Source: Acheta domesticus
Taxonomy: Eukaryota; Arthropoda; Insecta; Orthoptera; Gryllidae
Length of the DNA: 64,000 nucleotides
Reading direction: 5' to 3'
Assembly (NCBI GenBank): GCA_031308135.1
Contig: JAHLJT010000631.1
Span: 149,727,425-149,791,424 of the forward strand
In this document: positions 21,765 to 32,904 of the stretch, one piece after another
How positions within the stretch are numbered: the stretch's first letter is position 1
How the letters are laid out: every line of letters begins with the position of its first letter
Program-made: the position numbers and the translations under genes
Notes under the pieces: model-generated
Database searches by the model: none
Told to the model about the DNA's origin: nothing
What the model saw: only the letters and a program-made list of their open reading frames with translations

Positions 21765-22375
21765 AATTTGCTCCTGGGCGAGACAATGTGAAACATTTCA
21801 CTGGCGGACCCCCAAAATGTTTTTCTTCCTCCGTTGCATATTAAGCTAAGTCTTATGAAGAACTTTGTTAAGGAAAAGGACAAAAGTGGTGATGGCTTCA
21901 AGTATTTACATTCAGTGTTTTCAGAAATTAGTGATGCGATTAGTGATTGAAGGAAAGCATTTTCATAGGGCCACAGATCAGAAAGTTAATTAATGACAGA
22001 GATTGCGAAACAAAGTTTCTTCTATTAGAACTTGCGGTCTGGCGTTCCTTCAAGGATGTTGTCCATGGTTTCCTTGGGGATTCTAGAGCAGAGTACAATG
22101 ACTTATTGATAGGAAATCTTTTAGGGAACTACAAAAACCTTGGATGTAGAATGTCCCTAAAAATGCACTTCCTCCGCGCCATTTGGATTTTCCCCCTCCC
22201 AACATGGGGGCAATAAGGGATGAACTTGGAGAAAGGTTCCACTACGACATATTGCGGATAGAAATTCGCTATAAATGCAGATGAAACCCCTCAATGTTAA
22301 GTGACTATTGTTGGTTTTTGAAGCGGGAATCATGTGTATTCCATAAAAGGAAGTTTTCATCAAAGAAATCTAGGC
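21765..22375 (+). pseudogene. Uncharacterised arthropod protein family, C-terminal part
   Basis: Plus-strand peptides in order, with at least three frame changes, are NVFLPPLHIKLSLMKNFVK (about 21818), GFKYLHSVFSEISD (about 21890), IFIGPQIRKLINDRD (about 21960), LLGNYKNLGCRMSLKMHFL (about 22120), GAIRDELGERFHYDI (about 22210), and DYCWFLKRES (about 22300). I recall these blocks, in this order, from many uncharacterised arthropod proteins, but have no function for them. The stretch PPLHI.L.LM.NFVK...GFKYL also occurs at 47.47-47.57 kb, where the N-terminal part of the same family lies. This copy begins mid-protein. Broken frames mean it is not expressed as one protein. Confidence 0.65.
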
Positions 22376-23287
22376 CTGTTCCATCAAACACTTCATGAAC
22401 TATTTTGCTTGATTGTATAAATGCAAAATGGAGGAACTGTGTACTCATACACTGTATATTAAACATAAGGTAGAAACATGTATACACTTGTAATTACTCT
22501 TTTCAAATTCATCCTCAGTCATTTTTTTCTATTTTTCATATCATTCACTTTTTTAATTAAAATTAATTCTAAATTGTTATAACTCTCAATTGGAGGGTGA
22601 TGGCATACATATTTGCATTTTCGGATTCACCAGATACGAAATAATTAAGATCACCATGTTTTCTTTCTGTACCTGACAAAAAAAGTTGTTTTTGTTGTCT
22701 AGTGTTATGGGTTGTGTAAATGGTGGGTTGTGTAAATGGTATTCTTTTCTTCATTTTCAGATTAGGAACAATAACAAGAGTTCTTACAACTTTACGTGCG
22801 CATTGGGACGACAGGTAAGTATTTTGAGATACAGAGCTAAATTGACATATGTAAACGTAATTTGCTTTCACTTTTTATTCATTTGTCGTTTAAAACTATG
22901 TGTTGTATTTTGTGCCATACTGAACCCAATTTTTTCACTTTCTGTACTTCATTTTATAATTATTCATGTTAAAATGGTTGTCGTAAGTAATATTACATTG
23001 CACGAAATTGAACGTACAGCAAAACAATGCTTCTGCTACTTCATAAGGAGTGATAATTCACGTAGAATTACCCTAGATCAACATTGAATATGTATGTTAA
23101 AAATTAAGATGTCCTGTCCAATGATGTGAAACCTTCCTGCCCTAAGCAGGAGACTTTTGCCCTACTGAGGATTATAATAAATAAATATTAAATACTAAAA
23201 CATATTATCATGAAATGGCATTGAGAAAAGAAATCTGTGTATATGGGTTGTTCCGCTTTTGTTGGCTTACAGTCAAAGGCGGCTCGT
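22376..23287. other. Unassigned AT-rich DNA
   Basis: There are open frames at 22686-23087 (+) and 22569-22871 (-), neither recognised. No repeat boundary is visible before the TSD at 23288. Confidence 0.35.
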
Positions 23288-24103
23288 GTATTTTTCAGTG
23301 GCGAAGCGTCAAGAGACGCTAAGATGCTGAGCATCCCCACGTGAAATATTAATCAAAGAAGCCTAAATATTGTATTAATAATCTTTCAAGTGAGTGAAAC
23401 ACATTCAGCAAAACACGTTTTGTATTAATTTTGAAGTGATTTGCTATGATTGAATTCCGCGCGTTTATACAAGCTGGCCTCTGATTGCTTGGACGCTAAA
23501 ATGCTTCTAGCGTGTGCCGCGAGATTGCAACGAGCAATGACGCATGCGCAGACGGCGAGGTTCTCCCCTCCCCTCTTCACCCCTACCCCAGGATTCTCGA
23601 GTCCCGAAAAGCTAGCATACGGATACGGGCAGCAACGGCTGGTGAGAAAGCACCGTGTGAGAAAGGCTTGAGAGCAAGTTGCTCGCTTGTGCACGAGAGC
23701 GCAGCACACCTGAGGTTGTCAGAGAAATATTTTTCTTTCTCACTCGTGATTCCGTGCTTGGTCATGAGCGCAAACAGTAGATATAGTGCTTGTCTACTAA
23801 TTCTCAATTAATATCTAAGAAGTTGAATTCTGACGTAAATATATTAAATTTTATTTTGGTTCGAAATATTCACAAGTGATCACAATTCACAAGTGATTTC
23901 ATTGTCAGAATCAGTGAGAACCAAAGCGGAACTATTTCATAATTTGCTTTCAAGATGTCTCCTGACATAAATCTGTTGAAGTAGTGTAACATTTGTTTCA
24001 ATAACTTGGATTCTAGAGAACATTAAGAATCATGATGTCTTCAGCTCGCATTATTGTTGAGCATCCCCAAACACACGAGACACGCTACCCCACTGGTATT
24101 TTT
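23288..24103. mobile_element. hAT-type non-autonomous transposon (MITE), 800 bp
   Basis: The 8-bp duplication GTATTTTT stands at 23288-23295 and 24096-24103. Between them the element begins CAGTGGCGAAGCGT and its other end, reverse-complemented, begins CAGTGGGGTAGCGT; both arms then share GGGGATGCTCA or TGAGCATCC. CAGTGG ends with 8-bp TSDs are the hAT signature. The interior has no transposase. The open frames inside (23450-23811, both strands) are not recognised. Confidence 0.85.
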
Positions 24104-24330
24104 ACTTTATCTCTCTATAATATACAATACTAGCAGAACCCGGTTCCTGCTTTCTCTTTTCCTCTTTCTTTTTTCTTTCTCTCTTTCTCTTTTTTCTCCT
24201 TTTCCTTTTCCCTTTCTTTTTCCTTCTTACTCTCTTTCTACCTCTTGCTTTTTCCCACTTTCACCATCTTTCCCTCTTTCTTTCTCCTTCCCTCCCCCCT
24301 CTCTCCGCTCGATCGTTCTATACTCGTAGG
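24104..24330. repeat. Pyrimidine-rich tract
   Basis: From about 24140 to 24310 the plus strand is almost wholly C and T (TCTCTTTCTCTTTTTTCTCC and similar). This explains the open frame at 24054-24329. Confidence 0.8.
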
Positions 24331-24477
24331 TCTCGATCCGCGTCCCGTGGCAGCGCCCAGCAACAATGAAGCTCAGGTCGATTGTCTCTTCTGAAGATTT
24401 AAAAAAACAACAACACAAAGTCGTGACCACAGAACAACAGATAATTCGATACGCGTCGAAAGCAGATTGACAGAATG

Positions 24478-24645
24478 ACAATAGAATGCGGTTTCCTGTA
24501 CCAATCTATTCTAATAGTCCCAGCTGTGCTCCTCATTACTAACATATCTAAAAAGGGGATTTTGGAGTCCTTTTCCACCTCTATCGTGAATTGTAATTTA
24601 TCATGGAAACTATTGAAGGTATCGACAGTCATCTTCATCACCAAA
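24478..24645 (-). pseudogene. Penelope-like element RT fragment
   Basis: The minus strand encodes FNSFHDKLQFTIEVEKDSK followed by IPFLDMLVMRSTAGTIRIDW and YRKPHS. This matches the late RT block of Penelope-like elements (a stretch of the form FT.E.E....LPFLD.L..R...G.....YRKP T). No GIY-YIG endonuclease is visible beside it. The fragment is about 55 codons and open at both sides only briefly. Confidence 0.8.
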
Positions 24646-25619
24646 CACAAGACAGTCAACAAAAAAACTGACATTGACAAACTCAGCAGAACTTATGTTA
24701 ATCTAATCAGATAATTCCTGCTTGCATAATTCACCTTCACTCATTTTCATTGTAAGTTATGCATAATTTGATTACATCATGGGCGTGGGAGTTTCCATGA
24801 TCCATGGACCTTTCTGTTTCTGTATATCGGGTTAGCTCCTTACTGATTACACATATCCCAATTTTTCTTGTTTCCTTGATAGTGCTTCCCATTCCATCAT
24901 AGCTAACGGGTTTGCAACTTTCTGATGGGTTACGATTAACTTCACACAATACTTTCAAACAATACAATAAAATTCAAATATAACAAGCAAATAACTAAAG
25001 CATAAAACAATTTTGTGTTGCTCGGCCAGTTTAAGTGATGGAATCTAGTATGGATGCCCCTTGCATATACTATATATGTATTATAATAAAATAAATATAT
25101 ATTATAAAAAATATTCATATATAAAAAAAATATAATAATAAAAAAAAGATAAAACTAAAATCATAATTTTTCTGTCAGTAATTGATAACAACTAGTGATG
25201 TACAATAGACATATTCCATCAGATCCATTCAATAGACATATTCATGGATAGGTTTTATTTTTATATACTAGTTTTATATATATATATATAATTATATAAT
25301 TAATTATCAGCTTATGAGTGTGTGATCTCACCTTGACTCCTGTTGTACCGGATGGTTCTCTGGATAGCCATTGGTTAGCCCCCAAGGTATACACTGTTCA
25401 TTCAGGAACATGCAGGCATGCTGTCCTGTGTGGCTTGTTTCTCATGATGTGAACCTTCATATTTTCTATGTAACTTCCCACGCATAGTAAGGTATGTGTC
25501 CTATTTCTTCATTATTTAATATTACATAAAATAATTACAAAGGGTAAAAACAATAAACAACAGACTAATATGAATGTAATTCTGGTAGTGCTACTATATA
25601 CAGTATTAACATAGATTTA

Positions 25620-25670
<51 letters not shown>

Positions 25671-25800
25671 AAGTTGTTGGTTGTTGTGTACATAGACGAA
25701 GAGTATCAGCCTTTTGCGTGTTTGTAATTATATATTCAATGTTCATATAATTTTTTTTTGTAATTATCACTATGTAAATATTTTACTAAACCGTGTTGTG
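24646..25800. repeat. AT-rich DNA with TA microsatellites
   Basis: (TA)n-rich runs occur at about 25066-25130, 25270-25310 and 25620-25665. No coding or structural feature is recognised otherwise. Confidence 0.6.
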
Positions 25801-25809
25801 AAAACTTGT

Positions 25810-25856
25810 CCAGCCCTGAAGATGGAGCTATAATAAACTCCGAAACGTCGGCAAAC
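25810..25856 (+). ncRNA. Hammerhead-ribozyme-like motif, second locus
   Basis: The core CTGAAGA (25816-25822), stem II GGAG/CTCC (25824-25827 with 25838-25841), GAAAC (25842-25846) and GTC (25847-25849) repeat the layout of the motif at 18800. GCC (25813-25815) and GGC (25850-25852) can form stem I. As at 18807, one extra base sits between the core and stem II. Downstream GGACCAACACCCGTGAACC looks like a conserved element end. Penelope-like elements are known to carry such ribozymes, and a Penelope RT fragment lies 1.2 kb away, though on the other strand. Confidence 0.45.
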
Positions 25857-25859
25857 TAA

Positions 25860-26723
25860 TATACGTTATTTTTTGGACCAACACCCGTGAACCCGCAATG
25901 GAATTGTCTACAGAAAATGGTCATGAAATACAGCAGATATTCCGGGCTTGTCATTTTTTGTTCACTATCAAAACAGAACCTTCTTATTTCATATTGTTTA
26001 TGCACAAATTGTACAACTGGACACGTCAACAACCACCAAATATGCCAAAAATAGCAACAACCTGAAAATCATACCAGTTATTAGTACAATACACCAGTTA
26101 ATAACTTCACTATTATTGCCACTGTCATTATTATACCTTCATTAAAGAAAAGTTTCATCATCAGCTTTTGTAAGAAGTGTGTTTACATCTTTTTGGGAAA
26201 ATACCATTGCCTTTAGAGGTTGATATCCCACATTTACATGTTTCATAAGTAAATTTACTTTATGAAAAGTTCCAATATCAATATTCTCTTTGAACTTTAG
26301 CATTTCCTTTAATTTGGAATAAGTGCACCATAGTGTCGACCCTTTACATGCTGTGGACTTAATGTTTAAAGATGCATGCTTTAAATTAACAAACGTCTTT
26401 ATTCTAGCATGTGCATTATACTTACTTAACCAAACTGCTCCGATAGATACGAAAGAACAGCAGCTTTGCGTAATAAATTTGCATATTTTTTATCCATAAA
26501 TTTCCTTAACTTTAAGTACTCTTTCTCATAAAATTTGCAAAACTTTTTCGGTATCATAGCATTTTCTGCTTTTGCAGCTTCTTCCACAATTTCTCTAGAC
26601 AAATCCATTATGCTTGAATCACGACTTTCAACCTAATTGCCATTTGTAAACAAATTTGTCGCTTAGGTAGCATTCATGACGTCAAAACATGAATTTGAAA
26701 TCTTCTACAACTACGAATTATAA
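25860..26723. other. Unassigned AT-rich DNA
   Basis: A minus-strand open frame at 26426-26608 (60 codons, acidic and lysine-rich) is followed by many stops. It might be an N-terminal remnant of a retroelement, but I cannot identify it. Confidence 0.3.
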
Positions 26724-26830
26724 CTTAACACAATTTTTTTTATGTTTGAAGGCTTGGAAGCTAAGGCCTTTAGCCTTTTTACTGTTTGTTATAAAATGTC
26801 ACATATACAAGTACAATTTACAGTTACAAT

Positions 26831-29800
26831 TCAAAATTTATGAAACAGATTTGCTTCTTTCAGGAATTTTAACGTCCTGCCAGTCGCCGTTGTGTCCGTT
26901 CCTAAGTCCTCCTTCAGATCCCCCTTCATTTCACATCTGTCTCTGATTGTTGCGAGATTTACACAGTCCGTTAGTAGGTGCTTCATTGTTAAAACTCCAC
27001 CGCAGTCGCAGACAGGTGGTTCCTCATTCTTTAGCATGAATGAAGATGTTATCGTTGTGTGGCCTATTCTTAGCCTGGTAAGGCACACTTATTCTCGTCG
27101 AGTGTAGCTGGCCATTTATTCACGCTTTGCTTGATCGGCTTTAATTTCGTTTCAAGGTTATTCCATGTGGTTTGCCATGCTCTGAAGATACACTTTAATG
27201 TAGCATTTCTTGCGTCTTGAGGTCGTACTTCCGTATCAATTTCTAATTGTTTGTTTGCGGCATTTCTTGCTGCAGAATCGGCTTCTTCGTTGCCTGAGAT
27301 ATCTATGTGCCCAGGGCACCAGATGAATGTGACTGATGCTTCTCTTTTACTTAATTTGTGACATGATAGAAGTATCATTTGAAGCATCGGGTCCACAGGT
27401 AGGCGTCTGTCTATGGCGTTAAGGAAGCTGAGCGAGTCTGTGCAGATGACAAATCTTCTTGGGCTGAGATGTTCACAATATCGCAAAGCTTGCAATACTG
27501 CAAACAATTCAGCTGTGTACACACTCGCTTCTAGGGGAAGAGTCCATGCTTTTGATATGCCTTCAGTTACAAATGCACTGCCAACTTCATTTTTGGTTCT
27601 TGATCCATCTGTGTAGATAATTGTGTGATTAGCGATGTATTCATCGAGAACTGATTTAAATCCGATTTTTAATACGGGGGGAAGGCATTCTTTTTTCTTT
27701 ACACTGGTTGTGTCGAGTCGAACATCTGGCATTTTAAGCGTCCAAGGTGGAACTTAGTATGTTTTATACTTCAAAACCGATGGTAGAACGATGTTATAAC
27801 ATCTAGTTATTTCGATTGCACGGATGTTGGCTGGACGAGTGGCAGTAGGTCTTCGATCGTAAATATATGCCAATTTAGGTCTAGTCATCAATGAATGGTT
27901 TAAATGCTCTGGCAGTGACAGCATTTTTGATCTATATCAAAGTAGTAGTGTTTGCCGTCTATGATATAGCGACATGGTACTGGTTTCACAATAGAGACTT
28001 AAGGAAGGACTAGTTCGGAACACTCCAAATGCATAACGGAGGCCTGCATTGTGAATAGGATCTAATTTCCTTAAGCTTGACTTCCTGGCTGAGGAGTACA
28101 CTGCGCATCCATAATCTATTTTGGACATTACTGTAGCGTCGCAATCGTCAACGACGCCAAGTTAGATTTTAATTTGGGAAATATGTAGATCAGATAACTC
28201 CATCATTATTTATTACACAAAGGTAAAATAAAGAATATGTATTTGATAACAAATATTTCCACCATAACACCATGTAGCGTCGCAATCGTCAACGACGCCA
28301 AGTTAGATAAACTCCTTGTGGACACGAGAATCTTTTTCAGGTCCTTTTTACTTCGACCTCTCCAAGCCTTCTCAATATTTATCTCCCTAGCAACAACTCC
28401 TGTTGCTAGGCAGAAACAAAATCGTTATAACTACTTCGTTACATTACCATTGATTTGTAGAGACGAAGTAAGATGTCTATCTGCTCCCCAATTTATATGC
28501 GAAATGCATCGTATTACGTTCAGAGCCGATCTGCATCTAGACAAGGTATAATCTATATGATGTTTCCAAGTTAAATGTCTGTCAAAGATCAAACCGAGGA
28601 ATTTTGTCGATTCATTATATGCCAGTTAAACACCATTTAATGTCAGATGAGGATCTCTGCATTCTTTCCGTTTCCTACAGAAATGGACGTATTTGGTTTT
28701 AGCTGCTGCAAATGAGAAGCCGATATTTTCCGCGTTCTGTTCTAAGGTATTTATGGCGTTTTGCATTTTCAATTTGATCATTGCCGGTGATTTGGCTAAA
28801 TAAAATAGAGCAATATCATCTACATACATGCATTTTCCAACTGATGTTTCTATGCCGTCAAACATCTAGTTTATCGCTATGATAAAAAGCGTACCACTTA
28901 ATGGAGAACCTTGTAGGACACCATTCTCTAGTGCGTGGCTTTCTGAGATGGACTGCCCAATACGAACTTGGAAGGATCTGGTACTAAGAAAGTTGGATAT
29001 GAAGTTTGGAAGTTTTCGTCTGATTTGCCAGTTGTATAGCTGTCTCAGAATGTTGTAACGCCAGGTCTTGTCAAAAGCTTTTTCCAGATCGAAGAATACA
29101 GCAACCATATGTTGTCTTTTGATAAAGGTGTTCTGAATTGCGTTTTCCAGATATATTAGCTGGTCAATGGTGGAATGATGCTGTCGGTATCCGCACTGAT
29201 GTTTATTCAGGAGGTTGTATCTTTCGAGACACCATGTTAGTCTGGTGTTGACCATTTTTTCTAGAATTTTTCCTAGACATTTTTCCTAGACGTCAATGAT
29301 ACCGGGCGATAATTTTCGGGTTTCCATGAGTCATTGCCAGCCTTTAAAAGTGGAATTATTATCGCCTCTTTCCAGCATTTGGGGTAATTGCCTTGTATCC
29401 AGATGTTATTATATATATATAACAAGATGGAGAGTATTTCTCCTGGCAACCGACGTATTACGCTGTAGGGGAGGTTGTCTGATCCTGCTGCTGTGTCTCC
29501 AGCTGCAGTTATGGCGTCTTGTAATTCTCGCCTTGTGAAAAGGGCGTTATACGGCTCATCTATATCAGTTGTAAAATTTAGTATTTCTTCTTCTTCTCGC
29601 TTTTTCTCTAGGAAGTCTTCAGGATAGCTGTTTGTGTTGCTGACTTTGGAGTATTGGGAGGCAAAGGCGTTGGCTATCTCGTCTGGGTTGCAGATTAGTT
29701 GTCCTTCATGCTCTATGCATGTAATAAGACTGAAAACATTTTTCCCGGCTATTGATCGGATCTTCTGCCATACATCTGTGACTTTGGTAGTCCTGGTTAT

Positions 29801-30817
29801 GGTTGTCACGTATTTCTCCGAACTTGATAGTTTTGCTGTTTGTATTTTTCTACGAGCAAGTACACGCAAACGCTTGAAAGCAATAAGATTGTCTTGAGTT
29901 CGTGAACGCCTATATCTCTTGAGAGCTCTTCTTTTCTCCCTTATTGCTTCTTTCGTCTGCGTATTCCACCATGGAACTGGCATTCTGGATGGGCGACCAG
30001 TACTTTGTGGAATGTATTTTCCAGCAGCAGAAATTACAGAGTTGGTGAAGTCTGTAACGTCTCTCTCAGTGTTTCCACTGGCATTTACTGGTGTTATATG
30101 TCTAATGAAGCTGGACCAGTCTGCACGGTTGGTACACCAACGTTTTGGCAAATATACGTCGTTCTTTCGTATGTTTGAAGATATCAACAGAGGAAAGTGA
30201 TCGCTCTGATGAAGACCTGGAAGTGGATTCCGCGTCAAAAGTATTGCAAGATTTGGACTGCATATCGAAACATCTGTGGCCGAGAATGTGCCATTTCTAG
30301 CGTTAAAGTGAGTGCTTGCACCTGTGTTTAAGAGTACGTACATATTGTTAAGTAACAGGTCTTTGATTCTTCGATCAGCATCGTTTGTTCTAGAGCAGCC
30401 TCACGTGGTGCTATGAGCATTAAATTCGCCTAGAATAAGAAATAGAGGTTGTAGTTGATCGATCAGATCTTGTAGTTCTTCATTTTGCCATGAGGCGTTT
30501 GGTAACAACATGCAACATAATGTCATCTTCAATTGCTGGTATAGGGTTACGGTTACCGCTTGTAGAGGAGTGTTGAGTTGCAGACGACTAACAGGACGTG
30601 TGTTGCTGATCAGTATAGCAACACCTCCTCTAGCTCGTCTATCTGGTTCTACGTCACTGCGGAAGGTCTCGTATCCTCTTAAATTGAAACGGTCTTGTGG
30701 CTTGAAATGCGTTTCTTGTAAGCACACACACATTGGCGTGTGATTAGCCAGTGGCAATTTCAGCTCACAATAATGCGAGATACAGCCGTTGATGTTCCAC
30801 TGAATAATATTTTCCAT
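26831..30817 (-). pseudogene. ORF2 (endonuclease, RT, RNase H) of the I-clade element
   Basis: It starts at 30817 with MENIIQWNINGCISHYCEL, an APE-type endonuclease (QETHF; ILGEFNAHS near 30420). A stop at about 30401 precedes 30343-29273, which holds the linker and the first RT blocks (SDHFPLLI, ENYRPVSLTS). 29255-28866 has VFFDLEKAFDKTW and VLQGSPLSGTLF, and 28865-28626 has the intact YVDD site. RT is then interrupted by the insertion at 28132-28443 and resumes at 28128. RNase H lies at 27732-27070 (IIYTDGSRT, CTDSLSFLNAI, WCPGHIDISGNEEAD), and a final cysteine cluster (CDCGG..TMKHLLTDC) is in another frame at 27088-26831. A small duplication TTTTTCCTAGA near 29265-29290 causes one frameshift. 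Confidence 0.9.
28132..28443. mobile_element. 312-bp LTR-like insertion with 4-bp TSD
   Basis: It begins TGTAGCGTCG and ends CGTTACA (TGTA...TACA), flanked by TTAC on both sides (28128-28131 and 28444-28447). Removing it joins the two halves of the RT thumb, which shows it is an insertion. Its first 36 bases recur directly at 28273-28308, so it may be a tiny two-repeat element rather than a simple solo LTR. CCTAGCAACA...TGTTGCTAGG (28386-28410) forms a 10-bp hairpin. Confidence 0.75.
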
Positions 30818-32380
30818 AGTTGGAATGGAGTTCTCTGATGAGGGGTGGGTATGTCCAGCTTATTTTCTAGGTTTTCCTTTTGGCCATCCTTTCTTTTTTT
30901 CTTCTTGCGGGGAATTTTGTTTGGATCAATGGATTTATATTCGTTATTTTCCGCACTTACCATCGAGCTTGTCTCTGAGCAAGTGGTCGTGTCTTGATGA
31001 TTGGTGGTAGATGACTTAGTTTTTTGTTTTAGGAAGTCCTCCTTGGTGTATTTTGAAAGACTTCGACTTCGGTAGCCTGTTGTCGATTCGCCTTTACTGG
31101 ATGTGGCTCCGGGGGCAGCCACTGGATTTCTTTCTGCCTCATTTGGCGGCGATTTCGAAGATTGCTTTTCACTTAATATTTCACTTTGAGTATTTGTATT
31201 TAATTCTTCTCTGTTGATTTTCTTGTAATAAATTTCATTAAAATACTTTTCTATGCAGCGAGTTATTGCAGGCATTAGTTCTCTTACTACTAATGAAGGC
31301 AATGATGTGTTTTTAGTGACTGCTTCTACATACGTGATGTTTCCTTTACTTTCAGGGCACACAAGCTTTTTTGCTTCAGGATAGCCGATTTTTTTTGTGG
31401 CTTTTACTTTTTGTATTGCTGCCTCTTGCTTGTAGATTGGGCAGTCCCTTGACATTGTTGAATGCTGTCCACTGCAATTGATGCATTTGATAGGATCTAT
31501 GCACGGATCATCACTATGAAATGGCTTTCCGCACTGACATGCTTTGATTCTCGCACATCTAGATGCTGTGTGTCCAAAACGTAAACACTGAAAGCACTGC
31601 ATTGGTTGAGGAACGAACAATCGTACGTTCAGACGATGAATGCCAGCTTTAATCTTCTCTGGCAATGTACTACGGTTGAACGTCAAGACATGGGATGCTG
31701 AAGAAATTATCTGCCCATCCCGCCTCATTGTTAGCCTGCGACAGGCGATGACTTCTTGAGAAGCTAGTTCTTGAGTTATTTCCTCTTCACTGCAGTTCAG
31801 TAAGTCACTGCAAACTACTACCTCTTTGCTAGTATTCAACGTACCATGAGCATTTACTTCAACATCGATAGTGCCTATTTTCCTCAATTTTAGTCACTTT
31901 TGCCCTTGATCGTCATTAAATGTTTCTAACAAGAGTCCCGTTGGAGTTTTCTTTATATCTCTTATGGCAGATCCAGCCCAAGTGTTAATACACTTTTCTA
32001 TTAGAAATGGGCTTATTTTTCAAAATTCCCTTCTTTTCTTTTAACTGTAAGGTACTTTGGTACTGCTGTAGGGTTCTTAAAAAATCATCAGGGTTTAAGA
32101 TTCTTCCAGTTTTCATTCTTTTCGCTCTTAAGTCAGGACTATTTTCTGGACGAGGGTTTTTAAGGGATCCCTCAACCCTGAAATCGCAAACTTCAATGCG
32201 AGTCCCGCGAAGCTTGCTGTCACTCGTAGCAATATCTGCCAGGGATGCCGAGTGATCCGCAACCGTGGCATTGCAGTCGCTGGTTGACGACGCCCGGTGG
32301 CCTGCTTGCTCACCACCGACCGCCGGTACTGGGGCTCCGATCCCCTGCACCGTAAGCGTCGATCCTAAAGGACCCTCCAT
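30760..32380 (-). pseudogene. ORF1 (gag-like, CCHC) of the I-clade element
   Basis: The protein starts at 32380 (MEGPLGSTLTVQG) and runs in one frame to 31985, then resumes in another frame at 31887-30760, so at least one frameshift lies between. The second part has an RNA-binding-like region followed by zinc knuckles: CFQCLRFGHTASRC near 31580 and a cysteine-rich CQCGKPFHSDDPC...CINCSGQHSTMSRDC near 31470-31540. A serine- and lysine-rich tail follows. ORF1 of this clade binds element RNA. Its end overlaps the start of ORF2 by 58 bases. Confidence 0.85.
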
Positions 32381-32904
32381 CCCGGGTTTATATTCGGGGT
32401 CACCTTTCCCTAGCGTTTTTAAGCTACCGCCAGCTAAAGGAAATGGAAAAAGAGAAGGAGGAGAGTGAAGAATAGAGTTAGAATAGTAGAGTAAAATAGA
32501 AACGACTCCCTAGCCCTCGCAACCTAATAGCGTCGTGGTCAGAAACACAAGAGTTGGCCGATACGAAGGCTGACCTACAGGACAGAAAATAGAAGTGAGT
32601 CACAAGTAAGTGGAAGCAATGACACATCAAGTGTGCTCTGATTAGTCGCCTTCTACGACAGGGGGAGGTCCCGTGGTGCTATTCTACTAAAACCCCCGAC
32701 AACACACGGGGTCTTAACACAATTAATTTCGCTTCTTTAAATTCTTATAATACTGTTATACAAAAAATAGTGTATAAAACTCGTATATAATGTTACTGAT
32801 TTGCACTCATAAGAAGAAATTACAGAAAACTCTTCTAACGTCGTTCGTTCGGTCATATCTTTTTATTCGTGCAAAAAAAAGGATAACGTTTTAAACTAAT
32901 TCCA

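Larger units (their letters stand above)
26736..32712 (-). mobile_element. Full-length I-clade non-LTR retrotransposon with 12-bp TSD
   Basis: The perfect 12-bp repeat CTTAACACAATT lies at 26724-26735 and 32713-32724, and the element between them is 5977 bp. On the minus strand it has a 5' UTR (32712 down to about 32400), ORF1 with zinc knuckles, ORF2 with endonuclease, RT and RNase H, and a 3' end CATAAAAAAA against the TSD. RNase H plus a CCHC ORF1 point to the I clade. Several frameshifts and one LTR-like insertion (28132-28443) have inactivated it. Confidence 0.9.

Noticed and set aside
26426..26608. Minus-strand 60-codon frame considered as a Penelope N-terminal region
   Set aside because: No diagnostic block of that family is present and the frame is followed by many stops.
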